Below, piece after piece: positions 7,987 to 16,439 of a stretch of 47,211 bases of DNA. The stretch covers positions 1 through 47,211 of the forward strand of contig CAMJZA010000021.1 in assembly GCA_946410085.1 (NCBI GenBank). The letters run 5' to 3'. Each line of letters begins with the position of its first letter. Positions within the stretch are counted from its first letter, which is position 1. This stretch comes from an uncultured Treponema sp. (GTDB lineage: Bacteria; Spirochaetota; Spirochaetia; Treponematales; Treponemataceae). The translations under genes and the position numbers were made by a program. A model generated the notes under the pieces. The model ran no database searches. It was not told where the DNA came from and saw only the letters and a list, made by a program, of their open reading frames with translations.

Positions 7987-9822
7987 ATGGAGAATATTTC
8001 CGCATGGTACCAAAAGAACGGTGACAGGCTCCGTCTTGTCTTCGTGGTTATATCAGGCGCATGTCTTTTCGTGTCCTTGCTTTTGGGGTGGACCGGGAAT
8101 GCAAGCCTGGCCGCCCGTTGTGATCCCGCCTGGGCCGCGATTGTTTTGTGCGGCGTTCCGATTGTCCTTGGCGCGATTGTCGGGCTTGTGCGGGACCACG
8201 ACATAACGGCGGACGTGCTCGTTGCCCTTGCACTCATAGGCTCGCTCATCCTGAAAGAATTCTTTGCAGCGGGGGAGGTAGCCTTCATCATGCAGGTCGG
8301 CTCCATCCTTGAGGACTTCACTTCGGAGCGGGCAAAGAAAGGCATCTCCAGGCTCATAAAGCTCAGCCCGCAAAAGGCCAACCTCTATGAGGGCGGACTT
8401 GTACGAATCGTTGATGCGGCGCAGGTCAGGCAAGGAGACATCATCCAGGTGCTGGCGGGAGAGGCTGTGCCCGTTGACGGTAAAATCATCAGGGGCTGCA
8501 CGAGCGTTGACCAGAGCGCGATGACCGGCGAGTCCGTGCCGGTTGAGAAGAACGCCGGAGACCTTGTGATGAGCGGAACGATAAACCAGAGCGGGGTTAT
8601 CCTGATTGAGGCCATGAAATCCGCGGAAGACAGCTCCCTGCAAAAGATGATACGGCTGGCGGAGTCCGCCGACGCGCAGAAAGCAAGGATTGTCAGAAAG
8701 GCGAACGTGTGGGCGGCCTGGCTTGTGATCATCTCCCTTGCTACGGCGATTATTGCAGGCATCGTGATCGGAAGGGCGAGCGGGGATGCCTGGCTCGGAT
8801 TCGAGCGGGCTGTGACGGTCCTTGTCGTCTTCTGTCCGTGCGCGTTCGTGCTGGCGACCCCTACGGCAATCTCCGCGGGAATAGGAAACGCGTCCAGGCA
8901 CGGCGTTCTCATCCAGTCGGGCGAGGCCCTGGAGCGGATGGCCGGGGCAAGCGTCGCGGTCTTTGACAAGACCGGAACGCTCACCAAAGGCAAGCCCGTC
9001 GTAGTGAAGGTGGAAAGCCTTTCTGGCGTGGAGAGCGCAGAGATTGTCAGAATAGCCGCGTCAGGGGAATCGGAATCGACCCATCCCTTTGCCAGGGCAA
9101 TCGTGGATTACAACAAGAGCGGCCTGTATGAGATTGAAAACCATACGACTGCCGCGGGGAGCGGAATCAGCTTTGACATCGGGGAAAAGCATTACTACGT
9201 GGGAAAGGTCAGCGGCGGAACGGAAGGCAGCTCGCTTGTCGGCGTGCGCGAGGGGGAGAAGCTCCTTGGAATCATACACATTCAGGATGCCGTGAAGGAG
9301 GGAGCCCGCGGCATGATGGCGGACCTGAAGTCGCTCGGCATACGTACCGCAATGCTTACGGGCGACAACGAGAATGTCGCCCGCATTGTGGCGGAGACGC
9401 TCGGCGTGGATGATTTTGTCGCCGGCTGCTCGCCCGAGGACAAGATGCGCTTCATAAAGAAGCTGGAGTCCGAAGGGCACAAGGTCGCTATGTTCGGAGA
9501 CGGCGTCAATGACTCACTGGCCTTACGGAGCGCGTTCGCGGGAATCGCGATGGGCGGGATCGGGAGCGACGTGGCGATAGAGAGCGCGGATGCGGTCATA
9601 GTCCACGACAATCTGGATGCCGTGCCTTACCTGTTCAGGATCGCAAGGAAGACCCAGAGGCGCATAACGCTGAACCTTTGCATCTCCATGCTCCTGAATT
9701 TCGCCGCGGTTTTCCTTGCCGTCACGGGAGTCCTGAACGCCGTGTGGGGTGCGCTCTTCCACAACTGCGGCTCGGTGCTCGTCGTGATAAGCGCATTCCT
9801 GCTGCTGTTCTCTGAGGGCTAA
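7987..9822 (+). CDS. P1B-type heavy-metal-translocating ATPase, CPC type
   Basis: A 611-residue inner-membrane efflux pump driven by ATP. Visible landmarks: TGES at 180-183 (actuator), metal-binding CPC at 283-285 in VVFCPCAFVLATPTA, phosphorylation motif DKTGT at 327-331, HP at 366-367 in ESTHPFARA, and GDGVNDSLAL. There is no N-terminal HMA domain. The last membrane segments read NFAAVFLAV and HNCGSVLVVISAF. They lack the Lys and Asp seen in ZntA-type zinc pumps and also the Tyr-Asn and Met-Ser-Ser residues of copper pumps, so the metal cannot be assigned. It is divergent from the TetR gene, its likely repressor, and convergent with the methyltransferase at 9833. Confidence 0.93.
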   Translation: MENISAWYQKNGDRLRLVFVVISGACLFVSLLLGWTGNASLAARCDPAWAAIVLCGVPIVLGAIVGLVRDHDITADVLVALALIGSLILKEFFAAGEVAFIMQVGSILEDFTSERAKKGISRLIKLSPQKANLYEGGLVRIVDAAQVRQGDIIQVLAGEAVPVDGKIIRGCTSVDQSAMTGESVPVEKNAGDLVMSGTINQSGVILIEAMKSAEDSSLQKMIRLAESADAQKARIVRKANVWAAWLVIISLATAIIAGIVIGRASGDAWLGFERAVTVLVVFCPCAFVLATPTAISAGIGNASRHGVLIQSGEALERMAGASVAVFDKTGTLTKGKPVVVKVESLSGVESAEIVRIAASGESESTHPFARAIVDYNKSGLYEIENHTTAAGSGISFDIGEKHYYVGKVSGGTEGSSLVGVREGEKLLGIIHIQDAVKEGARGMMADLKSLGIRTAMLTGDNENVARIVAETLGVDDFVAGCSPEDKMRFIKKLESEGHKVAMFGDGVNDSLALRSAFAGIAMGGIGSDVAIESADAVIVHDNLDAVPYLFRIARKTQRRITLNLCISMLLNFAAVFLAVTGVLNAVWGALFHNCGSVLVVISAFLLLFSEG

Positions 9823-9832
9823 TCCCAGATTC

Positions 9833-10627
9833 CTACCACTCGAAGCGTGCCCAGCGGTCGTTCATCTTGGGAAGGAGGGTCGCGAAGAGCCAGCCCCCGA
9901 AGGAGTGCTTGCGCATCTCCTCGTTGAAGCTGTGCTCCTCCGTCATGCGGACACCTTCCACCAGGGCGGCTATCTCGCTCCCCGACCAGGTCCCGCTCTT
10001 GAACACGGCGTTCGTGTTCTTTACGGTATCGTGATATTTCTGGTTCTTCACCATCATCGGGTTGTTCTGCTCGGCAATCAGCGTCGCGCCGGGGAAGTTG
10101 TTTTTCAGGATAGAAAGAATCGTCTTTATCTCATCCAGCGTGAAGTACATGAAAAGCCCCTCGGCAAGGAAGAGGACTTTCCTGCCCGCAGCGGGAATTC
10201 CGGACTTGACCCTGGTGCACCAGACATCATCAAGTACGCTCCCTGCGACCATCGTGACGCGGTCGCGCTCCTTGAACACCTTCCGCCGCAGCTCGATGGA
10301 GTCCGGCAGGTCAATGTCGAACCAGAGAATCCTGCCGTTGTCCACGCGGGCAAAGCGGTTGTCAAAGCCCGCGCCCAAGTTCACGATGACCGCATCGGGG
10401 TTGCCGGCGACGAATTCTTTCACCATGCGGTCCAGCATGACCGTCCGCGCTATCACTCCCTCGTGCGACATGAATTTGTCGTAAGGCTTCGTGTCCAGGC
10501 CCAGCGTCCTGACAATCTGCACCGCGACATCATCGTAGATGCGGGCGTTTTTCCTCAGGCTCTCATTGGCCTTTACCGCGACGGGTATGAGGGCCGTCGT
10601 CTGCACATCACCAAGTTTTAAATCCAT
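9833..10627 (-). CDS. PPM1/LCM-type (TcmP-like) SAM-dependent methyltransferase
   Basis: 264 residues from the ATG at 10627, preceded by CAGGAG. The LCM family signature is visible: AVIVNLGAGFDNRFARVDNG (SAM loop), ILWFDIDLPDSIELRRKVF, and KVLFLAEGLFMYFTLDEIK. Members methylate carboxylates or polyketide-type substrates; no substrate can be inferred here. It is the last gene of the leftward iron locus (65 bp after the fused HMA gene) but may be independent. A 31-bp hairpin element (10642-10672) sits just upstream. A near-identical C-terminal fragment of this family survives at 4754-4850. Confidence 0.85.
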   Translation of the reverse strand: MDLKLGDVQTTALIPVAVKANESLRKNARIYDDVAVQIVRTLGLDTKPYDKFMSHEGVIARTVMLDRMVKEFVAGNPDAVIVNLGAGFDNRFARVDNGRILWFDIDLPDSIELRRKVFKERDRVTMVAGSVLDDVWCTRVKSGIPAAGRKVLFLAEGLFMYFTLDEIKTILSILKNNFPGATLIAEQNNPMMVKNQKYHDTVKNTNAVFKSGTWSGSEIAALVEGVRMTEEHSFNEEMRKHSFGGWLFATLLPKMNDRWARFEW

Positions 10628-10641
10628 AATGTTCTCCTGGG

Positions 10642-10672
10642 CACCTCTAAAAACTCGCCTTTGGCGGTTTTT
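10642..10672. repeat. Hairpin element identical over 31 bp to 37829-37859
   Basis: The 31 bases are the same as at 37829-37859. The core forms a stem of CTAAAAAC and CGCC with GGCG and GTTTTT. In both places the element sits 15-31 bp upstream of a leftward start codon. It looks like a dispersed palindromic repeat. The right half of the stem is shortened here relative to the second copy. Confidence 0.7.
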
Positions 10673-10692
10673 CCGTGTGCCCTTTTGTTTCC

Positions 10693-11067
10693 TTACACAC
10701 ACTGCGAGAAGTCCATCAGCGTATACCCTGCCTCCGAGACAGTGCGCGAGAGCCCGTCCTCTTCCAGAGGGCCTTTTGAGCGCACGAGCACGGATTTTTC
10801 CGCAAGGTTGACAGTCGCCCATACCCCCGGCAGGGAATTGAGCGCGTTCTCCACGTGACGGACGCAATTGGAACAGTGCATGCCGTCAACCGTGAGCCTG
10901 TAACAGCAGGGATAATGAGATGCGTCCCTGTCGGAGACGCGGATTTTCTTGGGCAGGGGGTCGTGCGTTCCGCAGCATGAGGACCCGTACTTTATGCGTT
11001 TTATCACGCTGCGGACAGACAAGACGCATACCACTGCAAGCAAGAAACAGACAACGAGCGTTCCCAT
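10693..11067 (-). CDS. FeoB-associated Cys-rich membrane protein fused to an HMA metal-binding domain
   Basis: A 124-residue protein. Residues 2-19 form one membrane helix, followed by VIKRIKYGSSCCG, the pattern of the short FeoB-associated Cys-rich membrane proteins. Residues 57-120 form a heavy-metal-associated domain with MHCSNC at 63-68 (M-x-C-x-x-C). Further Cys pairs lie at 31-32 and 54-55, with one near the C-terminus. It probably sits in the inner membrane and binds or hands over metal at the cytoplasmic face next to FeoB. The FeoC-like stop and this ATG are 1 nt apart, so the two are translationally coupled. The fusion is unusual in my experience of these families. Confidence 0.75.
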   Translation of the reverse strand: MGTLVVCFLLAVVCVLSVRSVIKRIKYGSSCCGTHDPLPKKIRVSDRDASHYPCCYRLTVDGMHCSNCVRHVENALNSLPGVWATVNLAEKSVLVRSKGPLEEDGLSRTVSEAGYTLMDFSQCV

Positions 11068-11068
11068 C

Positions 11069-11386
11069 TTAGCCTACGACCTCCCATACCGTGCCCATGT
11101 TCCTAAAGCCTCCTTCCGGCATGCAGCCGGAACATGCGGCTCCCTTGCTGGCTCCGCTGTGACCGCCGCTGCATCCTGCAGAACAGCCGCTACAGCCAGA
11201 GCACGATGCCGCGCCACAGCTGCCGCCATGAGCGCCACCGGCGGAAGGAAGCCGGCGGATTATCCCGGACCGCTCAAGGAATTCTATTTTGCGCCGCACG
11301 TCCTCAACGCTTGTCCCCAAGTCGGAGGCTATCATCTCCAGCGGGCGGGACCGCCCGTCTTTCAGCAGCGAGAGCAGTTTTTCCAT
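11069..11386 (-). CDS. FeoC-like winged-helix protein with Cys-rich tail
   Basis: A 105-residue protein. Residues 1-47 look like a FeoC-type winged helix (LLSLLKDGRSRPLEMIASDL, then GTSVEDVRRKIEFLERSGII). The tail from about residue 56 is Gly/Ser/Cys-rich with C-x-x-C-type spacings (SCGAASCSGCSGCSAGCSGG and later ACSGC), far more cysteines than classical FeoC. In the family this region can hold an Fe-S cluster that senses iron or oxygen. It lies 21 bp after feoB and 1 nt before the FeoB-associated gene, so it is part of the Feo operon. Confidence 0.72.
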   Translation of the reverse strand: MEKLLSLLKDGRSRPLEMIASDLGTSVEDVRRKIEFLERSGIIRRLPSAGGAHGGSCGAASCSGCSGCSAGCSGGHSGASKGAACSGCMPEGGFRNMGTVWEVVG

Positions 11387-11407
11387 TCTGTCGCCAGTCC
11401 CTTCCGG

Positions 11408-13432
11408 TTACCAGATGAGAAGCCCTATGTGGTATGCGGCGCAGGCAAGGAGCAGGGCCCCGACCGTGTAGTACACGGCGATGATGGCCGTCCACTTGGC
11501 GGAGTGCGTCTCCTGGTATGTCGCGGCAAGGGCGACGATGCAGGGCATGTTGAATGTTATCGCAAAGATGAACGCAAGGGCTTCGGGGCGTGCGACGTTG
11601 GCGACGAGCAGTTCGTTCAGGTTTGCAGCCTTTGCTTCCCCCATTACGGTTCCGATGGTAACAGCTCCGCCGTTCGTGAAAATCGTGCTCAGGACGCCGG
11701 CAGCACCTTCCTTACCGACGGAAGATGCGATGAATGCCATGAAGGTCTGCCAGCCGAGACCGAAGAGCCTCGTGACCGGCTCGATGGCCGTTCCGACCTT
11801 GTACAGGAGCGAGCCTTCGATTTTTCCCGTGAATGAGAACGACAGCAGCCAGAAGACAGATGCGACGAGCAGCACGACCTTGAGGACGCGAAAGAAGGTA
11901 TCCCTCGTGCGTCCCAGGACGTAGCGGAAGAGGCTCGCCCACTTGGGCTTGTGGTAGGGGGGCAGCTCCATAATCATGCCGCAGCGGTCTTCCGGCTTCA
12001 CGAGTGAACGGCCGAAGACCTTTGACGTGATCCACATGTGGACTATCATCACCGCGAGTATTGCGACGATGATGAGGGGTGCTGCAGCCCCGAACCATAC
12101 GGTGGAAAGCATGGGGACGATTGACCATGCTGCTCCGCAGGGAATGGCCCAGGCGAGTGCGATGGTCAGGACCTTCTGCCCCCAGTTGTCTATGACCCGT
12201 GCTCCGGCGGCACCTCCCATCGTACAGCCGAAGCTGACGAGGAAGGGCATGACGGACTTTCCCTGCAGGCCCAGCTTGGACATCGTGTTGTCAAAGACGT
12301 AGGAAATCCGTGCCATGACGCCGACTTCTTCAAGGAGACCGAATACGAGCGTTACGCCGAAGACGAAACCGAGCATCTGGATTATAAAGCCGATTGACCG
12401 TATCAGAACATCGGTGATAAGCGATGAGATGACCGCCGGGCATCCCGCCCCGGCGAGGGCCGCAGAAACAGGAGCGTTCAGGCCACCGATAAGGCTTCCC
12501 ACCGCCATGAAGGGCAGGGCTGGTATGAATGAGGCGATGAGCCCGAGCAGGACGGTAAGGACAACGACGCTCTTGCCCCAGAAACGGTGGGTTATCAGGC
12601 GGTCAAATTTTCCGAGCCGTGCGTTTTTTTTCTCCGATTGCACCGAATCAGCAAGCAGGGTGTCTATCCATTCGAACTTTTTCTCGCCGGTCAGCAGTAC
12701 CCCCTTCTCAAGGGAGTCTGTCACTTTCTTGAAGCGCATGAGCCTCTCACCCGTCAACGCATTCCTGATTTTCGCCGTCACGGGCGCGTCGCCCTCCACA
12801 GCCTTTGCCGCAAGCCAGCTTGCCGAGTATCCGGGAATCACTCCGTCGGGAACGAGCGTCTTTATCTCGGAGTAATCCCCGATCTTGCCGTATTTCTCGT
12901 CCAGGGCGGAATAGTCCAGCACGGTTTTCTTGCTGACGGCGGTCTCCAGCGCGGTGTAGAAGCCCTCATAGTGTTTTGTGTCCGGGGCGGAAAAGAGGAC
13001 GACGGGGATGCCGAGCTTCTTTTCCAGCGCGGCGGGGTCTATGTGCTTGCCCTGCTCAGCGGCAACATCCGCCAGATTAAGCAGCAGGAAACAGGGAACG
13101 GTGATTCCTGCATAGTCGGCGAGCATGTACAGACTGCGCTCAAGCTGCGAACTGTCTGCAAGAATGCATACCACATCCGCCTTTCCGCTCGCAATGTAAT
13201 CACGGGTGATGATCTCCTCATCAGAGTTTGCGGACAGGCTGTAGCTTCCCGGCAGGTCCGCGACCAGGTAATGCGTGCCGTTATGGGAGAAAGACCCCTC
13301 CTTCTTTTCGACTGTCTTACCCGGCCAGTTGCCCACGTGCTGCTTGAGTCCCGTAAGTGCATTGAACAGGGTTGACTTGCCCGAATTCGGCTGCCCGAGC
13401 AGGGCGATGACTGTCTCGTTTCTGTCCGTCAT
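11408..13432 (-). CDS. feoB: Ferrous iron transporter FeoB
   Basis: A 674-residue inner-membrane protein with an N-terminal G domain: GQPNSGKS at 13-20 (G1), VADLPGSYSL (G3) and NLADV (G4), followed by a helical spacer. The C-terminal half has the duplicated gate region (FGCTMGGAAGARVIDN, AWAIPCGA and NMPCIVALAATYQETHSAKW). It imports Fe(II) under anaerobic conditions. Its ATG overlaps the feoA stop (TGATG), so the two are translationally coupled. It is somewhat shorter than the E. coli protein, as in many anaerobes. Confidence 0.97.
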   Translation of the reverse strand: MTDRNETVIALLGQPNSGKSTLFNALTGLKQHVGNWPGKTVEKKEGSFSHNGTHYLVADLPGSYSLSANSDEEIITRDYIASGKADVVCILADSSQLERSLYMLADYAGITVPCFLLLNLADVAAEQGKHIDPAALEKKLGIPVVLFSAPDTKHYEGFYTALETAVSKKTVLDYSALDEKYGKIGDYSEIKTLVPDGVIPGYSASWLAAKAVEGDAPVTAKIRNALTGERLMRFKKVTDSLEKGVLLTGEKKFEWIDTLLADSVQSEKKNARLGKFDRLITHRFWGKSVVVLTVLLGLIASFIPALPFMAVGSLIGGLNAPVSAALAGAGCPAVISSLITDVLIRSIGFIIQMLGFVFGVTLVFGLLEEVGVMARISYVFDNTMSKLGLQGKSVMPFLVSFGCTMGGAAGARVIDNWGQKVLTIALAWAIPCGAAWSIVPMLSTVWFGAAAPLIIVAILAVMIVHMWITSKVFGRSLVKPEDRCGMIMELPPYHKPKWASLFRYVLGRTRDTFFRVLKVVLLVASVFWLLSFSFTGKIEGSLLYKVGTAIEPVTRLFGLGWQTFMAFIASSVGKEGAAGVLSTIFTNGGAVTIGTVMGEAKAANLNELLVANVARPEALAFIFAITFNMPCIVALAATYQETHSAKWTAIIAVYYTVGALLLACAAYHIGLLIW

Positions 13433-13659
13433 CAGACTGCCTCCTGGACTTCAATCCAGTCGCATTCCCTGCGGTTCAGGGCAATCATTGTATCGCGCGA
13501 GTAAATGAGCAGGGGGCGTTTCTTCTCGTTCTTGATGACCGAGATGCGGCAGCCGGGAGTGAGTCCTATGGACGTAATCCTGCTGACGAAGCGGGTGTCG
13601 CCGTGTATGGAGGCAATTATCCCGCTTGCATTTTTGGTAAGTTCTGACAATCTTTTCAT
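13432..13659 (-). CDS. feoA: Ferrous iron transport protein FeoA
   Basis: 75 residues from the ATG at 13659, chosen because AGGAG lies 7 nt upstream; the frame extends 7 codons further without that site. It is an SH3-like cytoplasmic protein that acts with FeoB. Family features: ASGIIASIHGDTRFVSRITS, then IGLTPGCRISVIKNE and LLIYSRDTMIALNRR. It overlaps feoB by one base. An 81-bp gap separates it from the upstream HMA-like gene, so an internal promoter is possible but none is clear. Confidence 0.93.
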   Translation of the reverse strand: MKRLSELTKNASGIIASIHGDTRFVSRITSIGLTPGCRISVIKNEKKRPLLIYSRDTMIALNRRECDWIEVQEAV

Positions 13660-13740
13660 ATCATTCTCCTCACAGGGCAAATGCTGCGGGATCTGCCCTG
13701 TCTAACGGGGACTCCTTGAGGCTCCCGCACATTGATTACG

Positions 13741-14061
13741 TTACAAGCGTTTTGATATAAGCGTCCCGATGACGCCTTTTATCTCCGCTATGCCCGCAAG
13801 TATCTCGTCTTTCTTTTTTGGCGTGTAAAAGCGGACTTTCGGCTCTATCTTCAATAGGTAAGGGACCAGCTTCTTCAGCGCTTCCATATCGACGGTTTCC
13901 GCCGGGTATACGGCCAGTATGCTCGCCGTGCTTTCCTTGTAGGAGATTTCTGCCTGCGGGCAGAGAATCCGCACGGCATCCAGTGCTGCGCTGCGTATGT
14001 CGCTGTCACGCAGGACCGGATCACGGAAGCGGAGCCTGCCCGGAAAGTAGTTGTACTGCAT
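13741..14061 (-). CDS. HMA-like small protein (candidate FezC-type)
   Basis: A 106-residue protein. It starts with FPGRLRFRDPVLRDSDIRSA and continues with PQAEISYKESTASILAVYP, an HMA_2-like ferredoxin fold. It parallels the N-terminus of the adjacent ATPase (LPGRIRVGYDKKKISRRQAA) and lacks a C-x-x-C. The C-terminus may form an amphipathic or membrane-associated helix (AEIKGVIGTLISKRL). GGAGG precedes the ATG. The gene follows the SCA-type P-type ATPase by 17 bp. HMA-like proteins next to P1B-6 ATPases are typical of ferrosome (fez) loci, so a role in iron storage compartments is inferred. Confidence 0.6.
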   Translation of the reverse strand: MQYNYFPGRLRFRDPVLRDSDIRSAALDAVRILCPQAEISYKESTASILAVYPAETVDMEALKKLVPYLLKIEPKVRFYTPKKKDEILAGIAEIKGVIGTLISKRL

Positions 14062-14078
14062 CCTTGCCTCCTGACGGG

Positions 14079-16178
14079 TTAGTCACTGGACGTCAGCACC
14101 GGCTTCATTGCGCTGACGCTGAACGCTACGGTCGAGGCATTGTGTAGTATGGCCGCGAGGGAAGGGGAAATTACCCCGAACAAACCGAGCAGCATGAACG
14201 ATGTGTTTACCGTGACGATGCCCCGGTTATTGCCCTCTATTTTTTCCATCAGCCTGCGGCCCAGGACGCGCGTCTTGTACAGGCCTTCAAGTCCGTCTGC
14301 ACGGGAAAGGATTATATCGGCAGTCTCGCCCGTGATGTCGGCGCAGTCGCCCATTGCAATTCCGGTATCGGCGGCGGCAAGGGCAGGGGCATCGTTTATA
14401 CCGTCCCCGATCATGATAACCGTGTGGCCCTGCTTCTTCTGTTCTTCAACGAACTTGAATTTATCCTCGGGCAGGGCACGCGAAATGTACTGGTCAATTC
14501 CCGCCGTATTTGCGGCGTTCTGGGCAGCCCCCTCATCATCGCCGGTAATCATCACGCAGTTCTGTATGCCGCTCTGGTGGAGTTTCCTGATGATGTGCGG
14601 CGCATCTTCCCGTACGGGGTCATTGACGGCGAAAATACCGATAAGCTCCTTTTCTTCTGCAAGGTACAAAAGTGATTCCCCGTTCCTCAGGGCCTCTTTC
14701 TGGATTTTTTCAAGGCCTTTCGGCTTTCTGACCTTTTCGTCGTCAAAGACGAAATGCCGGCTCCCTATGACGAGCTTTTTCCCTTCCAGCGTTGTCGCAA
14801 TTCCGTGGGCGACGATATATTCGACTTTTGCATGGCGCTCAGGGTGCAGGATGCCCCGTGCTTCTGCCGCCTTAACGACCGCAGTCGCAATCGGATGGGC
14901 AAAATGCTCCTCCAGGCAGGCGGCGACGGAAAGGACCTCTTCTTCGCTCCGTCCGTCAAGGCTGATGATTCGTGCCAGCCGGGGGGCTGCTGCCGTCAGC
15001 GTTCCGGTCTTGTCAAATACAACGGTATCGGCACGGGAGGCGTCTTCAAGGAACTTGCCGCCCTTGACGACGATGCCGTTTTCCGCCGCCTCCTTCATTG
15101 CGCTCAACACGGCGATGGGGGAGGCTAGTTTCATTGCACAGGAGTAGTCTACCATCAGGGTTGCCATCACCTTGCGTATGTCCCGCGTCAGGAGAAAGGT
15201 CAGGAGCGAAAGCAGGAAATTGTACTTGACGAGTGAATCTGCAAGCCGTTCCGAGCGGATCTGGGACGAAACCTTGAGCTGCTGGGAATTGTCGATCATC
15301 GTCAGGATATTCTGTACTTTTGTCTGACTGCCGGTTGCCCGGACTTCGACGAACAGTTCTCCTTCCTGCACGATGGTTCCTGCAAAGACGGTGTGCCCCG
15401 TGCGTTTTTCGACGGCAAGCGGCTCGCCGGTTATGGAAGCCTGGTTTACGAGGCCCTCGCCCCGGAGTACCGTGCCGTCAACCGGGATGACGCTTCCCGT
15501 CCGCACGGCAATGATGTTTCCTTTTTGCAGTGCCTTTACGGGTACCGTACGCTCGCTGTCCCCTTCCACAAGCTGTACCTGGTCATTCTGGGACAGGAGG
15601 CGGTCTGCAAGGTCTGAATAGGATTTTTTCTTTGTGAATTCTTCTATTGTATCGCCGATGTTCAGAAGAAAGTTTATGTTTGATGCAGTCTTTCTGTCAC
15701 CCGTAATCAGGGCCATCGAAATGGCCGCCGCATCAAGCACGTCAGATTTAAAGAGCCCGCCGGAAGCCGCCGTCCCGAGCCCCTTCATGATTCTCGGTGC
15801 GAGGGTATAGATCTGCAAAAGGAGGCGGATGGGGGCGGGAAGCAGCTGCTTGGCGTAATGCCATACGGTCATGCAGGCAAGGTCAAAGAGCAGGCTTCCC
15901 TGTTCCGCGGGTTCGTCGACGCTGTCAAGCATCTCCTGATTGTTCAGGTATTTGCCTGAGAGGGCCATAAAATAGGCCTGTATGTGTTTTTCCGTCAGCT
16001 TCCCCGTATCGTAATAGATAAGGAAGGATGCGGTCGTGTAGTTTACGCTTACATCCGTCATGCCTTCCTGAACCGAAAGCAGGCTGTACGCCAGTGCCGC
16101 CTGCCGCCGTGAGATTTTTTTCTTGTCATAGCCGACTCTGATGCGGCCCGGCAAAGCATGCTTTACGGTAAAGTCCAT
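14079..16178 (-). CDS. P1B-type ATPase with SCA motif, FezB / P1B-6-like
   Basis: 699 residues from the ATG at 16178, one base after the stop of the upstream gene (TAACATG). Residues 1-70 form an HMA_2-like domain without Cys. Then come membrane helices, ITGEP near 250, the unusual transport motif YSCAMKLASP near 345-355 in place of CPC, the phosphorylation site DKTGT near 389, HP near 428, and IGDGINDAPAL. The last helix has HNASTVAFSVSAM. SCA in the fourth core helix is what I recall for the P1B-6 group, which includes FezB of ferrosomes. Inferred role: moving iron into membrane-bound storage granules, or across the inner membrane. Confidence 0.85.
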   Translation of the reverse strand: MDFTVKHALPGRIRVGYDKKKISRRQAALAYSLLSVQEGMTDVSVNYTTASFLIYYDTGKLTEKHIQAYFMALSGKYLNNQEMLDSVDEPAEQGSLLFDLACMTVWHYAKQLLPAPIRLLLQIYTLAPRIMKGLGTAASGGLFKSDVLDAAAISMALITGDRKTASNINFLLNIGDTIEEFTKKKSYSDLADRLLSQNDQVQLVEGDSERTVPVKALQKGNIIAVRTGSVIPVDGTVLRGEGLVNQASITGEPLAVEKRTGHTVFAGTIVQEGELFVEVRATGSQTKVQNILTMIDNSQQLKVSSQIRSERLADSLVKYNFLLSLLTFLLTRDIRKVMATLMVDYSCAMKLASPIAVLSAMKEAAENGIVVKGGKFLEDASRADTVVFDKTGTLTAAAPRLARIISLDGRSEEEVLSVAACLEEHFAHPIATAVVKAAEARGILHPERHAKVEYIVAHGIATTLEGKKLVIGSRHFVFDDEKVRKPKGLEKIQKEALRNGESLLYLAEEKELIGIFAVNDPVREDAPHIIRKLHQSGIQNCVMITGDDEGAAQNAANTAGIDQYISRALPEDKFKFVEEQKKQGHTVIMIGDGINDAPALAAADTGIAMGDCADITGETADIILSRADGLEGLYKTRVLGRRLMEKIEGNNRGIVTVNTSFMLLGLFGVISPSLAAILHNASTVAFSVSAMKPVLTSSD

Positions 16179-16179
16179 G

Positions 16180-16389
16180 TTACGAGTTTGCCTTTGAGTC
16201 CTGCTCGGCCTTGATGTCTTCGGCATCTTCCTTTATGGTCTCAAAGTACTCCTTTGCGTCGTCCTTGAGCTGCAGTCCGCCCGCGATAACCTTCGCACAG
16301 CCCTTCCTGAACGTGTCCGTCTTAAGGAATGCTGCGGCTGCTACACCGACTGCGATGCCCCACAGGAACTTTTTTCCACCGTCTGTCAT
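16180..16389 (-). CDS. DUF6110-like small membrane protein (candidate FezA-type)
   Basis: A 69-residue protein starting MTDGGKKFLWGIAVGVAAAA. It has one Gly/Ala-rich membrane helix (about 8-22), then FLKTDTFRKGCAKVIAGGLQ and a highly charged helical tail (DDAKEYFETIKEDAEDIKAE). It resembles the small proteins annotated DUF6110 that accompany HMA-type ATPases. AAAGGAG precedes the ATG. It is the first gene of the iron locus, behind a good promoter (16438-16466), and is coupled to the ATPase with a 1-nt gap. In a ferrosome-type locus it would be the small membrane partner of the ATPase. Confidence 0.65.
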   Translation of the reverse strand: MTDGGKKFLWGIAVGVAAAAFLKTDTFRKGCAKVIAGGLQLKDDAKEYFETIKEDAEDIKAEQDSKANS

Positions 16390-16414
16390 ATACTTCTCCT
16401 TTCAGTTTAATCTG

Positions 16415-16439
16415 CTAACTGAATGTTAGTTGTAGCTAC
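16415..16439 (-). promoter_or_regulatory. Operator-like inverted repeats at the start of the iron-locus transcript
   Basis: CTAAC (16415-16419) and GTTAG (16425-16429) form a 5-5-5 inverted repeat. GTAGCTAC (16432-16439) is an 8-bp palindrome overlapping the -10 box. Both lie at or just downstream of the predicted start site, a typical repressor position. I do not recognise a Fur consensus. Confidence 0.4.
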
